From assembly GCF_900156625.1 (NCBI RefSeq), contig NZ_FTOB01000012.1, positions 1 through 59,987 on the forward strand: 59,987 bases of DNA, given 5' to 3'. The notes beneath the pieces are model-generated. The model saw nothing but the letters and a program-made list of their open reading frames with translations. It made no database searches and had not been told where the DNA came from. Both the position numbers and the translations under genes were made by a program. Positions 32,895 through 42,741 of the stretch are shown piece after piece; the stretch's first letter is position 1, and the number at the start of each line of letters is the position of its first letter. Source of the stretch: Zobellia uliginosa. GTDB lineage: Bacteria > Bacteroidota > Bacteroidia > Flavobacteriales > Flavobacteriaceae.

Positions 32895-34175
32895 TTACAA
32901 CTCCACTTTCTTTAAGGCCTCTACGGTTTCATCGATATCGGCATAGCTCAAGGCATCGTTCAAAAAGTAGCTTTCAAATGCACTTGGTGGCAAGTATACC
33001 CCATTTTGAAGCATACCATGGAAGTACTTTTTAAAGGTTTCATTGTTCCCTTTTGCCGAGCTATCGAAATCGATAACCGGTTCTTCTGTAAAATGTACCG
33101 AAATCATACTACCAAAACGGTTGATTTGGTAAGGCACACCTTTATCTTTTAAAACGGTATCCAAGCCTTCATGAAGGTAAGCCGTCTTTTTGGCAAGACT
33201 TTCAAAAACCTCAGGGTGCCCGTCCAGTTCGGTAAGCATAGCCAAACCTGCAGCCATGGCCAAGGGATTACCACTTAAGGTCCCTGCTTGGTATACAGGG
33301 CCTTCAGGTGCCAAATGGGCCATAATTTCAGCTTTTGCGGCAAATGCGCCTACTGGCAAACCTCCTCCGATAACCTTTCCAAAACAAACGATATCGGCAT
33401 CGATGCCAAGTGCTTCTTGAGCTCCCCCTTTTCCTAAACGGAAACCGGTCATGACCTCATCGAACAACAACAAGATACCTTCTTGGGTACATAATTCCCT
33501 AAGTCCCTTTATAAATTCGTCAGAAGGAACAATACACCCCATATTACCCGCTATAGGCTCAATAATTATAGTGGCTATTTCCCCTTTGTTCGCCTCTACC
33601 AGTGCCCGAACACTTTCCAGGTCGTTGTATTTGGCCAACAAGGTGTCTTTAGCCGTACCTTGGGTGACCCCCGGACTATTGGGACTACCAAAGGTTACGG
33701 CCCCGCTTCCGGCTTGTATCAAAAACGAATCGGAATGCCCATGGTAGCAACCCGCAAATTTGATGATCTTATCTTTTCCCGTATAGCCTCGAGCCAAGCG
33801 CACGGCACTCATACAAGCTTCCGTACCACTGTTCACGAAACGGATCTTATCGATATTCGGCACCATGGATACCGCCAATTGGGCAAGCTGTGTTTCAATT
33901 TCCGTAGGCATACCAAAAGATGTACCCTGTTTGGCCTTTTCGATAACGGCATTGATAACGGGTTCATGGGCGTGGCCCAAAATTAACGGGCCCCAAGAGG
34001 CGATATAATCGATCAATCGATTGTCATCTTCATCATAGAGATAGGCACCTTTTGCCCTCTTTACAAAAATGGGATCACCGCCTACGGCCTTAAAGGCACG
34101 GACCGGCGAGTTAACACCTCCTGGAATATATTTTTGTGCCTCTGCAAACAAGGCACTACTTCTTTGGTATAACAT
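32895..34175 (-). CDS. hemL: Glutamate-1-semialdehyde 2,1-aminomutase
   Basis: A 426-residue PLP enzyme that converts glutamate-1-semialdehyde to 5-aminolevulinate in the C5 pathway of heme synthesis. Recognised by [56 protein letters not shown], the PLP-binding Lys in [14 protein letters not shown] and [14 protein letters not shown]. It starts directly after the stop codon of the glucosaminidase-LysM gene, so the two are cotranscribed. Confidence 0.96.
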   Translation of the reverse strand: MLYQRSSALFAEAQKYIPGGVNSPVRAFKAVGGDPIFVKRAKGAYLYDEDDNRLIDYIASWGPLILGHAHEPVINAVIEKAKQGTSFGMPTEIETQLAQLAVSMVPNIDKIRFVNSGTEACMSAVRLARGYTGKDKIIKFAGCYHGHSDSFLIQAGSGAVTFGSPNSPGVTQGTAKDTLLAKYNDLESVRALVEANKGEIATIIIEPIAGNMGCIVPSDEFIKGLRELCTQEGILLLFDEVMTGFRLGKGGAQEALGIDADIVCFGKVIGGGLPVGAFAAKAEIMAHLAPEGPVYQAGTLSGNPLAMAAGLAMLTELDGHPEVFESLAKKTAYLHEGLDTVLKDKGVPYQINRFGSMISVHFTEEPVIDFDSSAKGNNETFKKYFHGMLQNGVYLPPSAFESYFLNDALSYADIDETVEALKKVEL

Positions 34176-35033
34176 CTATTTATTGAAATTTTGTGTCTTA
34201 ACGGTAAGTTTTTGCCCAATGGCCAAATTGTTGTCGTACATGTAGTTCCATCGCTTTAGATCATCAACGGAAACGGAATACGCCCTCGAAATCGAATATA
34301 GGGTATCTCCCTTTTGAACCACATGTACCCGACTCTGTGCACGAGACGCAATCACCGGCTCTTCCTTTTTGGGCCTATGGAAGCCTTGCTTGGCAATTTC
34401 AGTGTCGTACTTGTGCAATTCGTATCGTTCTATAAGTGATATCAGCTTTTGCGGATAATGCCTATCGGTAGCGTAACCGGCCTGTCGCAAGCCTTTGGCC
34501 CATCGTTTGTAATCGTCACTTCTGTAGTCGAAGAGAAAGGCGTAGCGGGAACGGTGTTTCAGGAAAAGGCTATGATCGCGGTACGAGTACATAGGGTGGT
34601 TGTATTTTCTAAAACACTCCCCTTTTTCATCGTCATCGTGAAAGTCGTAATCGCCTTCCCAGCCCGTATGGCATTTGATCCCAAAATGATTATTGGTCTT
34701 TAGGGCCAAGGCCCCTTTTCCCAATCCGCTTTCCAAAAGACCTTGGGCCAGGGTAATACTTGCGGGAATTCCAAAAGCCTTCATTTCCATTTGGGCGATT
34801 TCGGCGAAAGTCTCTACGTATTCTTCGGGCGAATCTATATTAAAACGGACGAATTCCCCGGTGTCTTCGGGCATTGGATACAGTCCGTCATCAGACTTCT
34901 TGCTTTCCTTTTTTGCGACCACCACTTCCTTCTTTTGCTGTGGCGATTCGCTTCTCGAAGCAACGGTCCGTTTGGCTTTACATCCTATAAAAAATATGCT
35001 CAAAAGAGACATTATGAAAAGTCTGCGTATCAT
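34176..35033 (-). CDS. Glucosaminidase-LysM peptidoglycan hydrolase lipoprotein
   Basis: A 285-residue lipoprotein (signal LLSIFFIGC, Cys at about 18). A basic linker precedes a glucosaminidase/FlgJ-like domain (about 70-205: IPASITLAQGLLESGLGKGA with the catalytic Glu, NNHFGIKCH, YRDHSLFL, YATDRHYPQKLISLIERY). A LysM peptidoglycan-binding module closes the protein (about 232-280: VHVVQKGDTLYSISRAYSVS, NLAIGQKLTV). It probably cleaves or remodels the glycan strands during growth or division. It overlaps the upstream gene by four bases (ATGA) and abuts hemL. Confidence 0.92.
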   Translation of the reverse strand: MIRRLFIMSLLSIFFIGCKAKRTVASRSESPQQKKEVVVAKKESKKSDDGLYPMPEDTGEFVRFNIDSPEEYVETFAEIAQMEMKAFGIPASITLAQGLLESGLGKGALALKTNNHFGIKCHTGWEGDYDFHDDDEKGECFRKYNHPMYSYRDHSLFLKHRSRYAFLFDYRSDDYKRWAKGLRQAGYATDRHYPQKLISLIERYELHKYDTEIAKQGFHRPKKEEPVIASRAQSRVHVVQKGDTLYSISRAYSVSVDDLKRWNYMYDNNLAIGQKLTVKTQNFNK

Positions 35034-35950
35034 ATGTTTATCAATGGTAGATTTTTCTTTTTCAAACTCTGGTTCATTCCCTCTATACCTTGTAGCCCCC
35101 CTGTGTGGATGGCCAAGATTTTGGTTTTTGGGGGGAAATACCCATTCTTGACCAAATCTAAAATACCGTAGACCATCTTACCCGTATAAACAGGGTCGAG
35201 TGGTATTTGGGTCTTTAGATTAAAATCGTTAATAAACTGCACCAATGCTTCGGTGAGCTTTGCGTAACCCCCAAAATGATAGTCGGTTATCAGCTTCCAA
35301 TTTCCCCTTGGAGCAAATTTACAAATATCTTCTTGTAAAAAATCTCCTTTAAGCGCCGGAAACCCCAAAACTTTTTGTGAAGCATGGGCCGCATTACTGA
35401 TTCCGGCAATGGTCCCCCCTGTTCCCACGGCACAACAGACCACATCGAAAACAGCATCATCGGGAGTCAAAATTTCCTCACATCCCTTTATGGCCAAGGC
35501 ATTCGTTCCTCCTTCGGGCAAGAGATAAAATTTACCGAAGCGTTGTTTCAGACCGGCCAAAAGCGTCTTACTGTCTTTGTTACGGTAGGCTTCCCTAGAG
35601 ATAAAGTTGAATTCCATACCATGGGAATGTGCCAATTTCAGCGTACCGTTCCCCTGCCATTTTTCCGCGATCTCTTCCCCCCGAATCACCCCGATGGTCT
35701 TAAAACCATGGAGTTGTCCCGCATAGGCCGTGGCCGCAATATGGTTCGAGAAGGCTCCCCCAAACGTCAATAGGGTATCGAAACCCTTGGTCCGGGCCTC
35801 TTCTAGGTTGTACTTGAGTTTTCTGTATTTGTTTCCGGAAATCAAAGGATGAATCCGATCCTCCCTCTTAAGAACAAGGGAAATCCCTTTCTCGGCCAAT
35901 ATTGCCAGGTCTATTTCTTGATTTTCGGTCATTTCACCCATACGTAGCAA
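35030..35950 (-). CDS. 1-aminocyclopropane-1-carboxylate deaminase/D-cysteine desulfhydrase family PLP enzyme
   Basis: A 306-residue fold-type II PLP enzyme. The PLP Lys is in ISGNKYRKLKYNL, followed by TFGGAFSNHIAATAYAG and the phosphate-binding CCAVGTGGTIAGIS; VYTGKMVYGILDL lies near the end. Such enzymes act on ACC or D-cysteine; the sequence does not tell which. The start could also be the ATG six codons further in (MTENQEIDL). First gene of a three-gene operon with the glucosaminidase and hemL. Confidence 0.88.
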   Translation of the reverse strand: MLRMGEMTENQEIDLAILAEKGISLVLKREDRIHPLISGNKYRKLKYNLEEARTKGFDTLLTFGGAFSNHIAATAYAGQLHGFKTIGVIRGEEIAEKWQGNGTLKLAHSHGMEFNFISREAYRNKDSKTLLAGLKQRFGKFYLLPEGGTNALAIKGCEEILTPDDAVFDVVCCAVGTGGTIAGISNAAHASQKVLGFPALKGDFLQEDICKFAPRGNWKLITDYHFGGYAKLTEALVQFINDFNLKTQIPLDPVYTGKMVYGILDLVKNGYFPPKTKILAIHTGGLQGIEGMNQSLKKKNLPLINI

Positions 35951-36006
35951 AAGTAGGGCGAAAAAAAGAAGGAGTAAAGTGAAGTATCGATTAAGCGCGA
36001 CGGCCC

Positions 36007-36342
36007 TTATTGGGAAAGGTATTTTATAAAACCAAAAGGCTTGCGCTCACTCGTATAGTTAAGGTTCTTCTCGTTCGAATAGGCCTCACGTTCAAAACTG
36101 ATATTCTGATATGCCTTGTAACTATCGAGATATATCGCGGTTCTTATAAGCCATTCCGAGATGTATAGAATGTAGAAAAAAACAATCAACAATTCTTGCT
36201 GCTGCTTCAGATGTATTTTCTCATGGTTGATCAAAACGATATCTTCTTTGAGTCCATCATGCTTTAAAATGATGAAGGGCCAAAGTGATAGACCAACATA
36301 GTTCTTATAAAAAAAATGTTTAAAGACTAAGATCATAATCAA
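36007..36342 (-). CDS. Small membrane protein with HExxH zinc-protease motif
   Basis: A 111-residue protein with a hydrophobic N-terminus (about 1-26), a zinc-protease-like NHEKIHLKQQQE (His40, Glu41, His44), a transmembrane helix (about 50-68) and, 40 residues after the motif, FEREAY (Glu84, Glu86), where a third zinc ligand is expected in gluzincin-type enzymes. The layout recalls a minimal M56/BlaR1-like or M48-like core. Widespread small Bacteroidota proteins share the HEKIHxxQQ and FEREAY pattern, but the function is unknown. Confidence 0.65.
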   Translation of the reverse strand: MIMILVFKHFFYKNYVGLSLWPFIILKHDGLKEDIVLINHEKIHLKQQQELLIVFFYILYISEWLIRTAIYLDSYKAYQNISFEREAYSNEKNLNYTSERKPFGFIKYLSQ

Positions 36343-36445
36343 AAGTTTAAACGGAGCATCATAAAGTTAATTGTTATTCAGCCCTTATATTCGATAACTG
36401 AACTTTCTTGCCAACAATTACAATGATTCGTTAAAATACTCCTAA

Positions 36446-36700
<255 letters not shown>

Positions 36701-36778
36701 ACATGGTTGTTCGGCATGATTTTTGAGGTTACCTTAATCAGAAAAAAGATGTATTAACACCAAATACAATTATTTGTT

Positions 36779-37336
36779 ATGAAAAAAATTAAAATCCTTG
36801 CAATTCCCATGCTTGTGTTGCTGTTCTTAAGCTCATGTACTTCGGTGCGCGTACTTTCGGATTACGACAAAGAGGCGAATTTTGACAGCTACAAAACCTA
36901 TGCTTTCTACAAAACAGGCATAGACAAGGCCCAAATTTCGGATTTGGACAAAAAACGTATCCTTCGCGCCATTGAGGCCGAAATGGGCAAACGAGGCTTC
37001 TCAAAATCTGAGAATCCAGATATTTTAGTGAGCATATTCACCAAAGAAAAGGAACAGGTAGACATCTACAACAACTACTGGGGCGGCTATTATGGCTGGG
37101 GATGGAACCCGTATTACTGGGGCCCGGGATGGGGCGGCAACAATGTAAGCACCCGCACCGAAGGCTCATTGTACATTGACCTCATCGATGCCAAAAGCAA
37201 GGAGCTGGTATGGCAAGGCAAAGGAGTTGGCAACCTAGTGAACGTAAGCAACATAGAAAAGAAAGAGGAGCGCATTCGCGAATTTGTTTCGGAAATATTG
37301 ATGCAATACCCACCGAACGCAGTGGCTGCTAAATAA
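36779..37336 (+). CDS. DUF4136 family lipoprotein
   Basis: A 185-residue lipoprotein (signal MLVLLFLSSC, Cys at about 20). The DUF4136 start VRVLSDYDKEANFDSYKTYA and the end YIDLIDAKSKELVWQGKGVG are clear, with a Trp/Gly/Tyr-rich insertion in the middle (NNYWGGYYGWGWNPYYWGPG). Members are envelope lipoproteins of unknown role. Followed by a terminator. Confidence 0.88.
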   Translation: MKKIKILAIPMLVLLFLSSCTSVRVLSDYDKEANFDSYKTYAFYKTGIDKAQISDLDKKRILRAIEAEMGKRGFSKSENPDILVSIFTKEKEQVDIYNNYWGGYYGWGWNPYYWGPGWGGNNVSTRTEGSLYIDLIDAKSKELVWQGKGVGNLVNVSNIEKKEERIREFVSEILMQYPPNAVAAK

Positions 37337-37352
37337 ACCTATTTTGACCAAG

Positions 37353-37386
37353 TAAAAGCTCTTTTATTCTTAAAGGGCTTTTTTTA
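37353..37386 (+). terminator. Terminator after DUF4136 gene
   Basis: AAAAGCTCTTT and AAAGGGCTTTT pair with a T-G mismatch around a short loop, followed by a run of seven T. Confidence 0.75.
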
Positions 37387-37455
37387 TACGCTGGCCCACC
37401 CCATGCAATCGAAAGCCTCCCTTTTTTGTATCTTTATAACAGAAAACCGTCTAGT

Positions 37456-39219
37456 ATGAAGTATATCAGCAACCCTGTTCTCGACAAGCTACCTGCACAT
37501 TTGCAGCAGTATATCAAACCACAGGATTACAATGAATATTCGGCTATAGACCAAGCCGTTTGGAGGTACGTAATGCGCAAAAACGTGGATTACCTCAGTA
37601 AGGTGGCCCATGCTTCCTATCTTGAGGGACTAAAAAAAACCGGGATTTCCATAGACCATATTCCTAACATGTACGGCATGAACCGTATCTTAAAGGAAAT
37701 CGGTTGGGCGGCCGTAGCCGTTGACGGGTTTATTCCCCCTTCGGCCTTTATGGAATTTCAAGCCTATAACGTTTTGGTCATTGCCTCCGATATACGCCAA
37801 CTAGACCATATAGAGTACACTCCCGCCCCCGACATTATTCACGAGGGTGCAGGCCACGCCCCCATTATCGCCAACCCCGAGTACGCCGAATACCTTCGTC
37901 GATTTGGCGAAATTGGCTGCAAGGCGATTTCCAATGCAAAAGATTACGAACTCTACGAAGCGGTACGCCACCTTTCCATCATTAAGGAAGCACCCGGCAC
38001 ACCCCAGGAAGAGATCGACAAGGCCGAAAAACATATTGAAGACCTGCAAAATAACATGGGCGAACCCAGCGAAATCGCACTTATTCGCAATCTGCACTGG
38101 TGGACCGTGGAATACGGCCTTATTGGAACACCCGAAAACCCGAAAATATACGGTGCCGGACTTCTTTCCTCGATTGGGGAAAGTGCTTGGTGCATGACCG
38201 ACAAAGTAAAGAAAATACCCTATTCCATAGATGCGGCATATACTTCCTTCGATATTACGCAACCTCAACCACAACTTTTCGTTACACCTGATTTCGCTTA
38301 CCTGAGCCAGGTATTGGAAGAGTTCGCCAACACCATGGCCCTAAGACGTGGAGGATTAAAAGGGATACAAAAACTTATTGAATCGAAAGAACTGGGCACT
38401 ATTGAACTCAGCACCGGATTGCAGATATCGGGAAATTTCGATAGGGTAATTGAACACGAAGGCAAGCCGGCATTCTTTCAGACCTTAGGACCTACCGCCC
38501 TTTCCTTCCGGGAAAAAGAGTTGGTCGGACACAGCACCAAACAGCACGCCACCGGTTTTGGATCGCCCATAGGCAAACTCAAAGGCATCAACCTGGCCAT
38601 TGAAGACATGAGCCCCTTAGATTTAAAGGCCTATAACATTTTTGAAGGCCAGCAAGTTTCCCTAGAATTCGAAGGACACATTAAGGTAGCGGGAGAAATC
38701 ATTACAGGTACCCGAAACCTACAGGGCGAAATTATTCTGGTTACCTTTAAAAACTGCCGAGTAAGCCATAAGGACAAAGTACTGTTCGAAAGCAATGACG
38801 AACTGTACAATATGGCCGTAGGTCGAGAAATTGTTTCCGCCTTTAACGGCCCGGCCGACCTCAACAGCTTTGATCTGGTTACCCACAAAATATCATCGAG
38901 CACCATAAAGGTCAAGGCCGATTCCGCCCAAAGCAAATTAGGGCAGTATTACGAACAGATACGTCATTTTAGGGAAGGTAAGAACACCACCATCTCAAGA
39001 CATAAGGTTTTTGAAGCCATCAGGGACGATTACCCTAACGATTGGCTGCTACCCGTGGAGCTATATGAACTCGCCAAAGAGAACGGCGACAATGATTTTG
39101 CCCAAGAAATAGCCGCACACCTAGAAACAGTTAAATTGAACAATCCGAAGGCAGGCCATCTGATAGATGATGGACTTAATTTGGTAAATCATAAATTTGA
39201 AACCGAAAAATTAAAATAA
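37456..39219 (+). CDS. Aromatic amino acid hydroxylase, long form
   Basis: A 587-residue protein from the ATG at 37456; an upstream TTG frame adds nothing conserved. The N-terminal about 320 residues form the pterin-dependent hydroxylase fold with iron ligands His129 and His134 (PDIIHEGAGHAP) and Glu219 (HWWTVEYGLIG). This domain hydroxylates phenylalanine or another aromatic amino acid using tetrahydropterin. About 250 extra C-terminal residues (about 330-587) follow, unlike the roughly 280-residue proteobacterial PhhA. This long form occurs in Bacteroidota; the role of the extension is unknown. Confidence 0.9.
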   Translation: MKYISNPVLDKLPAHLQQYIKPQDYNEYSAIDQAVWRYVMRKNVDYLSKVAHASYLEGLKKTGISIDHIPNMYGMNRILKEIGWAAVAVDGFIPPSAFMEFQAYNVLVIASDIRQLDHIEYTPAPDIIHEGAGHAPIIANPEYAEYLRRFGEIGCKAISNAKDYELYEAVRHLSIIKEAPGTPQEEIDKAEKHIEDLQNNMGEPSEIALIRNLHWWTVEYGLIGTPENPKIYGAGLLSSIGESAWCMTDKVKKIPYSIDAAYTSFDITQPQPQLFVTPDFAYLSQVLEEFANTMALRRGGLKGIQKLIESKELGTIELSTGLQISGNFDRVIEHEGKPAFFQTLGPTALSFREKELVGHSTKQHATGFGSPIGKLKGINLAIEDMSPLDLKAYNIFEGQQVSLEFEGHIKVAGEIITGTRNLQGEIILVTFKNCRVSHKDKVLFESNDELYNMAVGREIVSAFNGPADLNSFDLVTHKISSSTIKVKADSAQSKLGQYYEQIRHFREGKNTTISRHKVFEAIRDDYPNDWLLPVELYELAKENGDNDFAQEIAAHLETVKLNNPKAGHLIDDGLNLVNHKFETEKLK

Positions 39220-39259
39220 CGATTGGCGCATTTGCCGATCGACCCCAAACCAAACCACT

Positions 39260-40516
39260 GTGAAACCATTCATCATTCTATTTTTTGCATTAATTCCATC
39301 GATATTCGTGGCACAACCCGAAGCAAATTATGACGAAACCAAGGTTCCCAAGTTTACCGTACCGGACCCGTTAATGACCTTTAGTGGCGAAGCCATTACC
39401 GATAGGGACCAATGGGAGAAAAAACGAAAACTGGAGATCTATCAATTTTTCGAAAAACAGATTTATGGCAAGGTGCCCACCATGCTCGATGAGTATTCGT
39501 TCGAAGTCATAGAGGAAGACAACAACGCCTTGGGCGGCAAAGCCCAGCGCAAACAAATTGCCGTTGGTCTAAAAAAGAACAACCGTTCGCTCAATTTCAA
39601 CATACTCCTTTATCTCCCTAAGGGAAACGAAAACGCCCCCGTATTTTTGGGCTATAATTTTCACGGCAACCACACGGTGACCGACGACCCCAAGGTCTTC
39701 ATAACCGAAGCTTGGAACGCGAACGACATTGCCTTGAACATCAAGAACAACAAGGCCACCGAAGCCTCTAGGGGCTCAAGAAAGGACCGATGGGCCGTTG
39801 ACAAAATACTCGACAACGGATTTGGATTAGCGACGGTCTACTACGGTGAAATCGACCCTGATAAAAACGATTTTTCCGATGGATTGCACAGCCTCTTCTA
39901 TAGGGAAGGGCAAAACAGACCTAAAACAAACGAATGGGGAAGCATTGCCGCATGGGCCTTTGGCCTTAGCCGTGCCATGGATTACCTCGAAAACGACACC
40001 AACATTTCCAAAGTTATTGTTTTTGGCCATTCAAGACTGGGCAAGGCCGCTCTATGGGCCGGGGCATCGGATCCTCGCTTTGACGGAGTGATCAGTAACA
40101 ATTCCGGATGCGGTGGCGCCGCCTTATCTAAACGCAAATATGGGGAAACCATAGGCCACATTAACAATTCCTTTCCGCATTGGTTTTCGGAAAGCTTCAA
40201 GAAATACAGTAACAAAGAAGAAATATTGCCCGTAGACCAGCACCAATTATTGGCATTGATCGCCCCAAGGCCTTTATATGTGGCAAGTGCCGCCGAGGAC
40301 GAATGGGCCGACCCCAAGGGCGAATTCCTTTCGGCACAGTACGCCACGTCAGTATACGCCCTATATGGCAAAAAAGGGATATCTAAAAGCGATAGCCCCC
40401 TTGTAGACCGGCCTATTCAAGAAACCCTAGCCTACCATATACGATCGGGAAAACACGATGTTACCGATTACGATTGGGACCAATACATTAGTTGGGCACA
40501 AAATTTTGTAAAATAG
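39260..40516 (+). CDS. Glucuronoyl esterase-like (CE15) exported hydrolase
   Basis: A 418-residue alpha/beta hydrolase with a GTG start and a signal peptide (IILFFALIPSIFVA/Q). The nucleophile elbow VFGHSRLGKAALWAGA gives Ser258; NNSGCGGAALSKR, PRPLYVASAAEDEWADP and the catalytic His399 in HIRSGKHDVTDYDW complete the CE15 pattern. CE15 enzymes cleave esters between glucuronoxylan and lignin; marine homologues may act on other uronic-acid esters. It lies 40 bases after the hydroxylase gene. Probably periplasmic. Confidence 0.88.
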   Translation: MKPFIILFFALIPSIFVAQPEANYDETKVPKFTVPDPLMTFSGEAITDRDQWEKKRKLEIYQFFEKQIYGKVPTMLDEYSFEVIEEDNNALGGKAQRKQIAVGLKKNNRSLNFNILLYLPKGNENAPVFLGYNFHGNHTVTDDPKVFITEAWNANDIALNIKNNKATEASRGSRKDRWAVDKILDNGFGLATVYYGEIDPDKNDFSDGLHSLFYREGQNRPKTNEWGSIAAWAFGLSRAMDYLENDTNISKVIVFGHSRLGKAALWAGASDPRFDGVISNNSGCGGAALSKRKYGETIGHINNSFPHWFSESFKKYSNKEEILPVDQHQLLALIAPRPLYVASAAEDEWADPKGEFLSAQYATSVYALYGKKGISKSDSPLVDRPIQETLAYHIRSGKHDVTDYDWDQYISWAQNFVK

Positions 40517-40527
40517 CCGAAGAGGTA

Positions 40528-41142
40528 TCAATCCTTAAGAAAAAAATCGCTTAGGTCTTGGTCTACGACCTCATCTTTGTAGACCAACTGCCACCCCATG
40601 GAATTGGTTAGGATGTAAAACTTCTGAAGTTCGCTAATCAGGCGATTCTGGGCATTCGTTTTTAATGATGAGGCTTCCACTTTTTTCATCAACGAAGCCT
40701 TTACGTTTTTCTTGATCTTATTATAATCGCTGGCCTCGAACATATTCAAGTAGTCTGAGCTCACATCATAATATTCAAAGTCGGGATTGATCTTTACCTC
40801 GGGCTCAGGTATGCTTTTGATACGCAACACCTTATTGTCCTCATCGACTTCAAAGTCTATTTGATTCAGGTCATAAGCTATGGTAACATCGGCATTGACC
40901 ACTACCAAGGCTTTCTTTTCCGCGGAGATAAAGGGACCGAAAAGCATCTTGGAATCTTTGTAATTGTAGACTTCGGCAAAATGGCCTTCGGTAACGATCA
41001 ATTTACTGACGTTGTCTATTTGTGTTTGGATGAGCATGCTATTTTCTTGAAGGATGCTTTTCTCCTCCCTTTCATCGGCACATGAACGGAACACCAAAAC
41101 TACCGCCAAGGTGACAATAACCCCTACAAATACTTTTTTCAT
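40528..41142 (-). CDS. DUF4230 domain-containing protein
   Basis: A 204-residue protein with one N-terminal membrane or signal helix (VFVGVIVTLAVVLVFRSC). The DUF4230 core includes LIVTEGHFAEVYNYKDSK, KKALVVVNADVTIAYDLNQI and DYLNMFEASDYNKIKK. Found across Bacteroidota and Firmicutes; the function is unknown. Confidence 0.85.
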   Translation of the reverse strand: MKKVFVGVIVTLAVVLVFRSCADEREEKSILQENSMLIQTQIDNVSKLIVTEGHFAEVYNYKDSKMLFGPFISAEKKALVVVNADVTIAYDLNQIDFEVDEDNKVLRIKSIPEPEVKINPDFEYYDVSSDYLNMFEASDYNKIKKNVKASLMKKVEASSLKTNAQNRLISELQKFYILTNSMGWQLVYKDEVVDQDLSDFFLKD

Positions 41143-41191
41143 AAGTTGAAGTTACAATACAAATTGAAATTAACGAAACGGAAAAAGCATT

Positions 41192-42160
41192 CTAACCCCC
41201 AGAACCTTGACCGGAAAAATCCATGAAAGGAAACTGCTTTTGAATGTCGTTGATTTTAAGTCCCAAGGATTTTAAAAACTTTTTATGCTGTTCCGATTCC
41301 GGATGAAAGGGCCTGTGGCGCAATCCCTTTTGAATGGCATCGACCTGCTGCATTGATTCTTGAGCTTCCTCCGAAATCCACACCGATTTAAACCTCTCCC
41401 AAATATAATCAACCGCCAATGGGTTGGGATGCACCATATCTTCTTTATAGAAGCGGTAATCCCTAAGCTCATCCATCTGGATTTCGTACGAAGGAAAGTA
41501 AGACGCCCCTTCTTGCAAAACCGCGTGGACCACCGAAATCAAATGTGCCTTACTTCTTTGATTCTCCACAAAACCGTCCTTTAGATGCCGTACGGGCGAT
41601 ACGGTTAAAACAAACTGCACCTTCGGGTTTATCGAACGAACGGAGGCCATAATGGCATTCAGTGCCGCCTTCATCTCTGCAATGCCCAACAGCTCCTTTG
41701 AGAATTGCTTCTGTGGGACTTTATGGCAGTTGGCCACTACCGTATCGGTTTCTAAGTGGCGATACACCCATGCCGTTCCCAGGGTAATACCGATATGGGT
41801 AGCGGTCGCCAGGTGTTCGGCCGTTTTTTCCAGCCCATCATTGAGCAACCCCAATAGGGTTTCTTGGGAAAGGGCGCTCAAATCGGAATGGGCGTCGTAA
41901 CACTGCCAACGTTCGTTATGGTAAAATACATCCTCTTGGGTATACCGCTTCCTCCGAAGGGCCCGGGACACCAAATTTTCAATAGCCAAGGGATGAAATA
42001 AAATGCCGAAGGGATTCCTGAGCGACCGAAACTTAAAGTAGGTGAACTTTTCCCCGATATTTTCCGAAAAACAAGAACCCAGAAAAACCAAGCGACTTTC
42101 ATAATCGATTTGCTTTTCGGCCTTTTGTAAAGGTATTTGTGTTTGGAGTTTCATTATCAT
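41192..42160 (-). CDS. GSCFA family protein
   Basis: A 322-residue protein with the family-naming motif FLGSCFSENIGEKF near the N-terminus. SVRSINPKVQFVLTVSPVRHLKDGF and MVHPNPLAVDYIWERF give the SGNH-hydrolase-like blocks (Ser in GSCF; Asp/His in DMVHP). Probably an esterase acting on sugars or lipids; the substrate is unknown. The second ATG (42154, MKLQTQIPLQ) is an equally good start. Confidence 0.88.
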   Translation of the reverse strand: MIMKLQTQIPLQKAEKQIDYESRLVFLGSCFSENIGEKFTYFKFRSLRNPFGILFHPLAIENLVSRALRRKRYTQEDVFYHNERWQCYDAHSDLSALSQETLLGLLNDGLEKTAEHLATATHIGITLGTAWVYRHLETDTVVANCHKVPQKQFSKELLGIAEMKAALNAIMASVRSINPKVQFVLTVSPVRHLKDGFVENQRSKAHLISVVHAVLQEGASYFPSYEIQMDELRDYRFYKEDMVHPNPLAVDYIWERFKSVWISEEAQESMQQVDAIQKGLRHRPFHPESEQHKKFLKSLGLKINDIQKQFPFMDFSGQGSGG

Positions 42161-42222
42161 TTATTTTCCGGCTTGCATCCAAAAATAGCAGCTCACCTTA
42201 TTTCTACGCCTCCCTATTGTTT

Positions 42223-42651
42223 TCAATCCATTAATTGAATCAGTATTCCCATTATACCAATGGCCAAACATAATGGAATAAAAACTTTTGAGTCCGCCTT
42301 CGCGAAGGTGGTATGTTTTACTTTCTTAAAAAAGCCCACATAATTAAAATCACCTATGGCCCGTAAAATAAAAATAGAAGGAATAAACCAATATCCATAA
42401 TTTATCACCCCATTCAACCCTTGAATAGTTACGAGCCCTGATTTCATCAGATAAACCGAAGCAAACGAAACCAAGACGACCCCGACGACTAGGGTCGCTA
42501 TTGGGGGAATCTTAGGCAGGCATTCCCCATTGCCTTTTGTAGGGATTACTTTCCCTACCGCCCAATCGCCTCCAAAAAGCCAATAGAAATGTAAGCCTCC
42601 AAGTACGATAAAAATCAAGAATAGAATTAATGACAACACCATAACAACCAT
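42223..42651 (-). CDS. DUF3995 membrane protein
   Basis: A 142-residue protein with four hydrophobic helices. It matches DUF3995 by the start FIVLGGLHFYWLFGGDWAVGKVIPT and the end FFKKVKHTTFAKADSKVFIPLCLAIG. The function is unknown. It lies between GSCFA and the Crp/Fnr regulator on the same strand. Confidence 0.85.
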   Translation of the reverse strand: MVVMVLSLILFLIFIVLGGLHFYWLFGGDWAVGKVIPTKGNGECLPKIPPIATLVVGVVLVSFASVYLMKSGLVTIQGLNGVINYGYWFIPSIFILRAIGDFNYVGFFKKVKHTTFAKADSKVFIPLCLAIGIMGILIQLMD

Positions 42652-42741
42652 ACGTTTACGCTTTTAAATACTCGTTTCTTTGTTTTATTGATCGGGCAAA
42701 TTTCCTATAAAACAATGGAAGCAAGACTTAACTTTGGGTAA

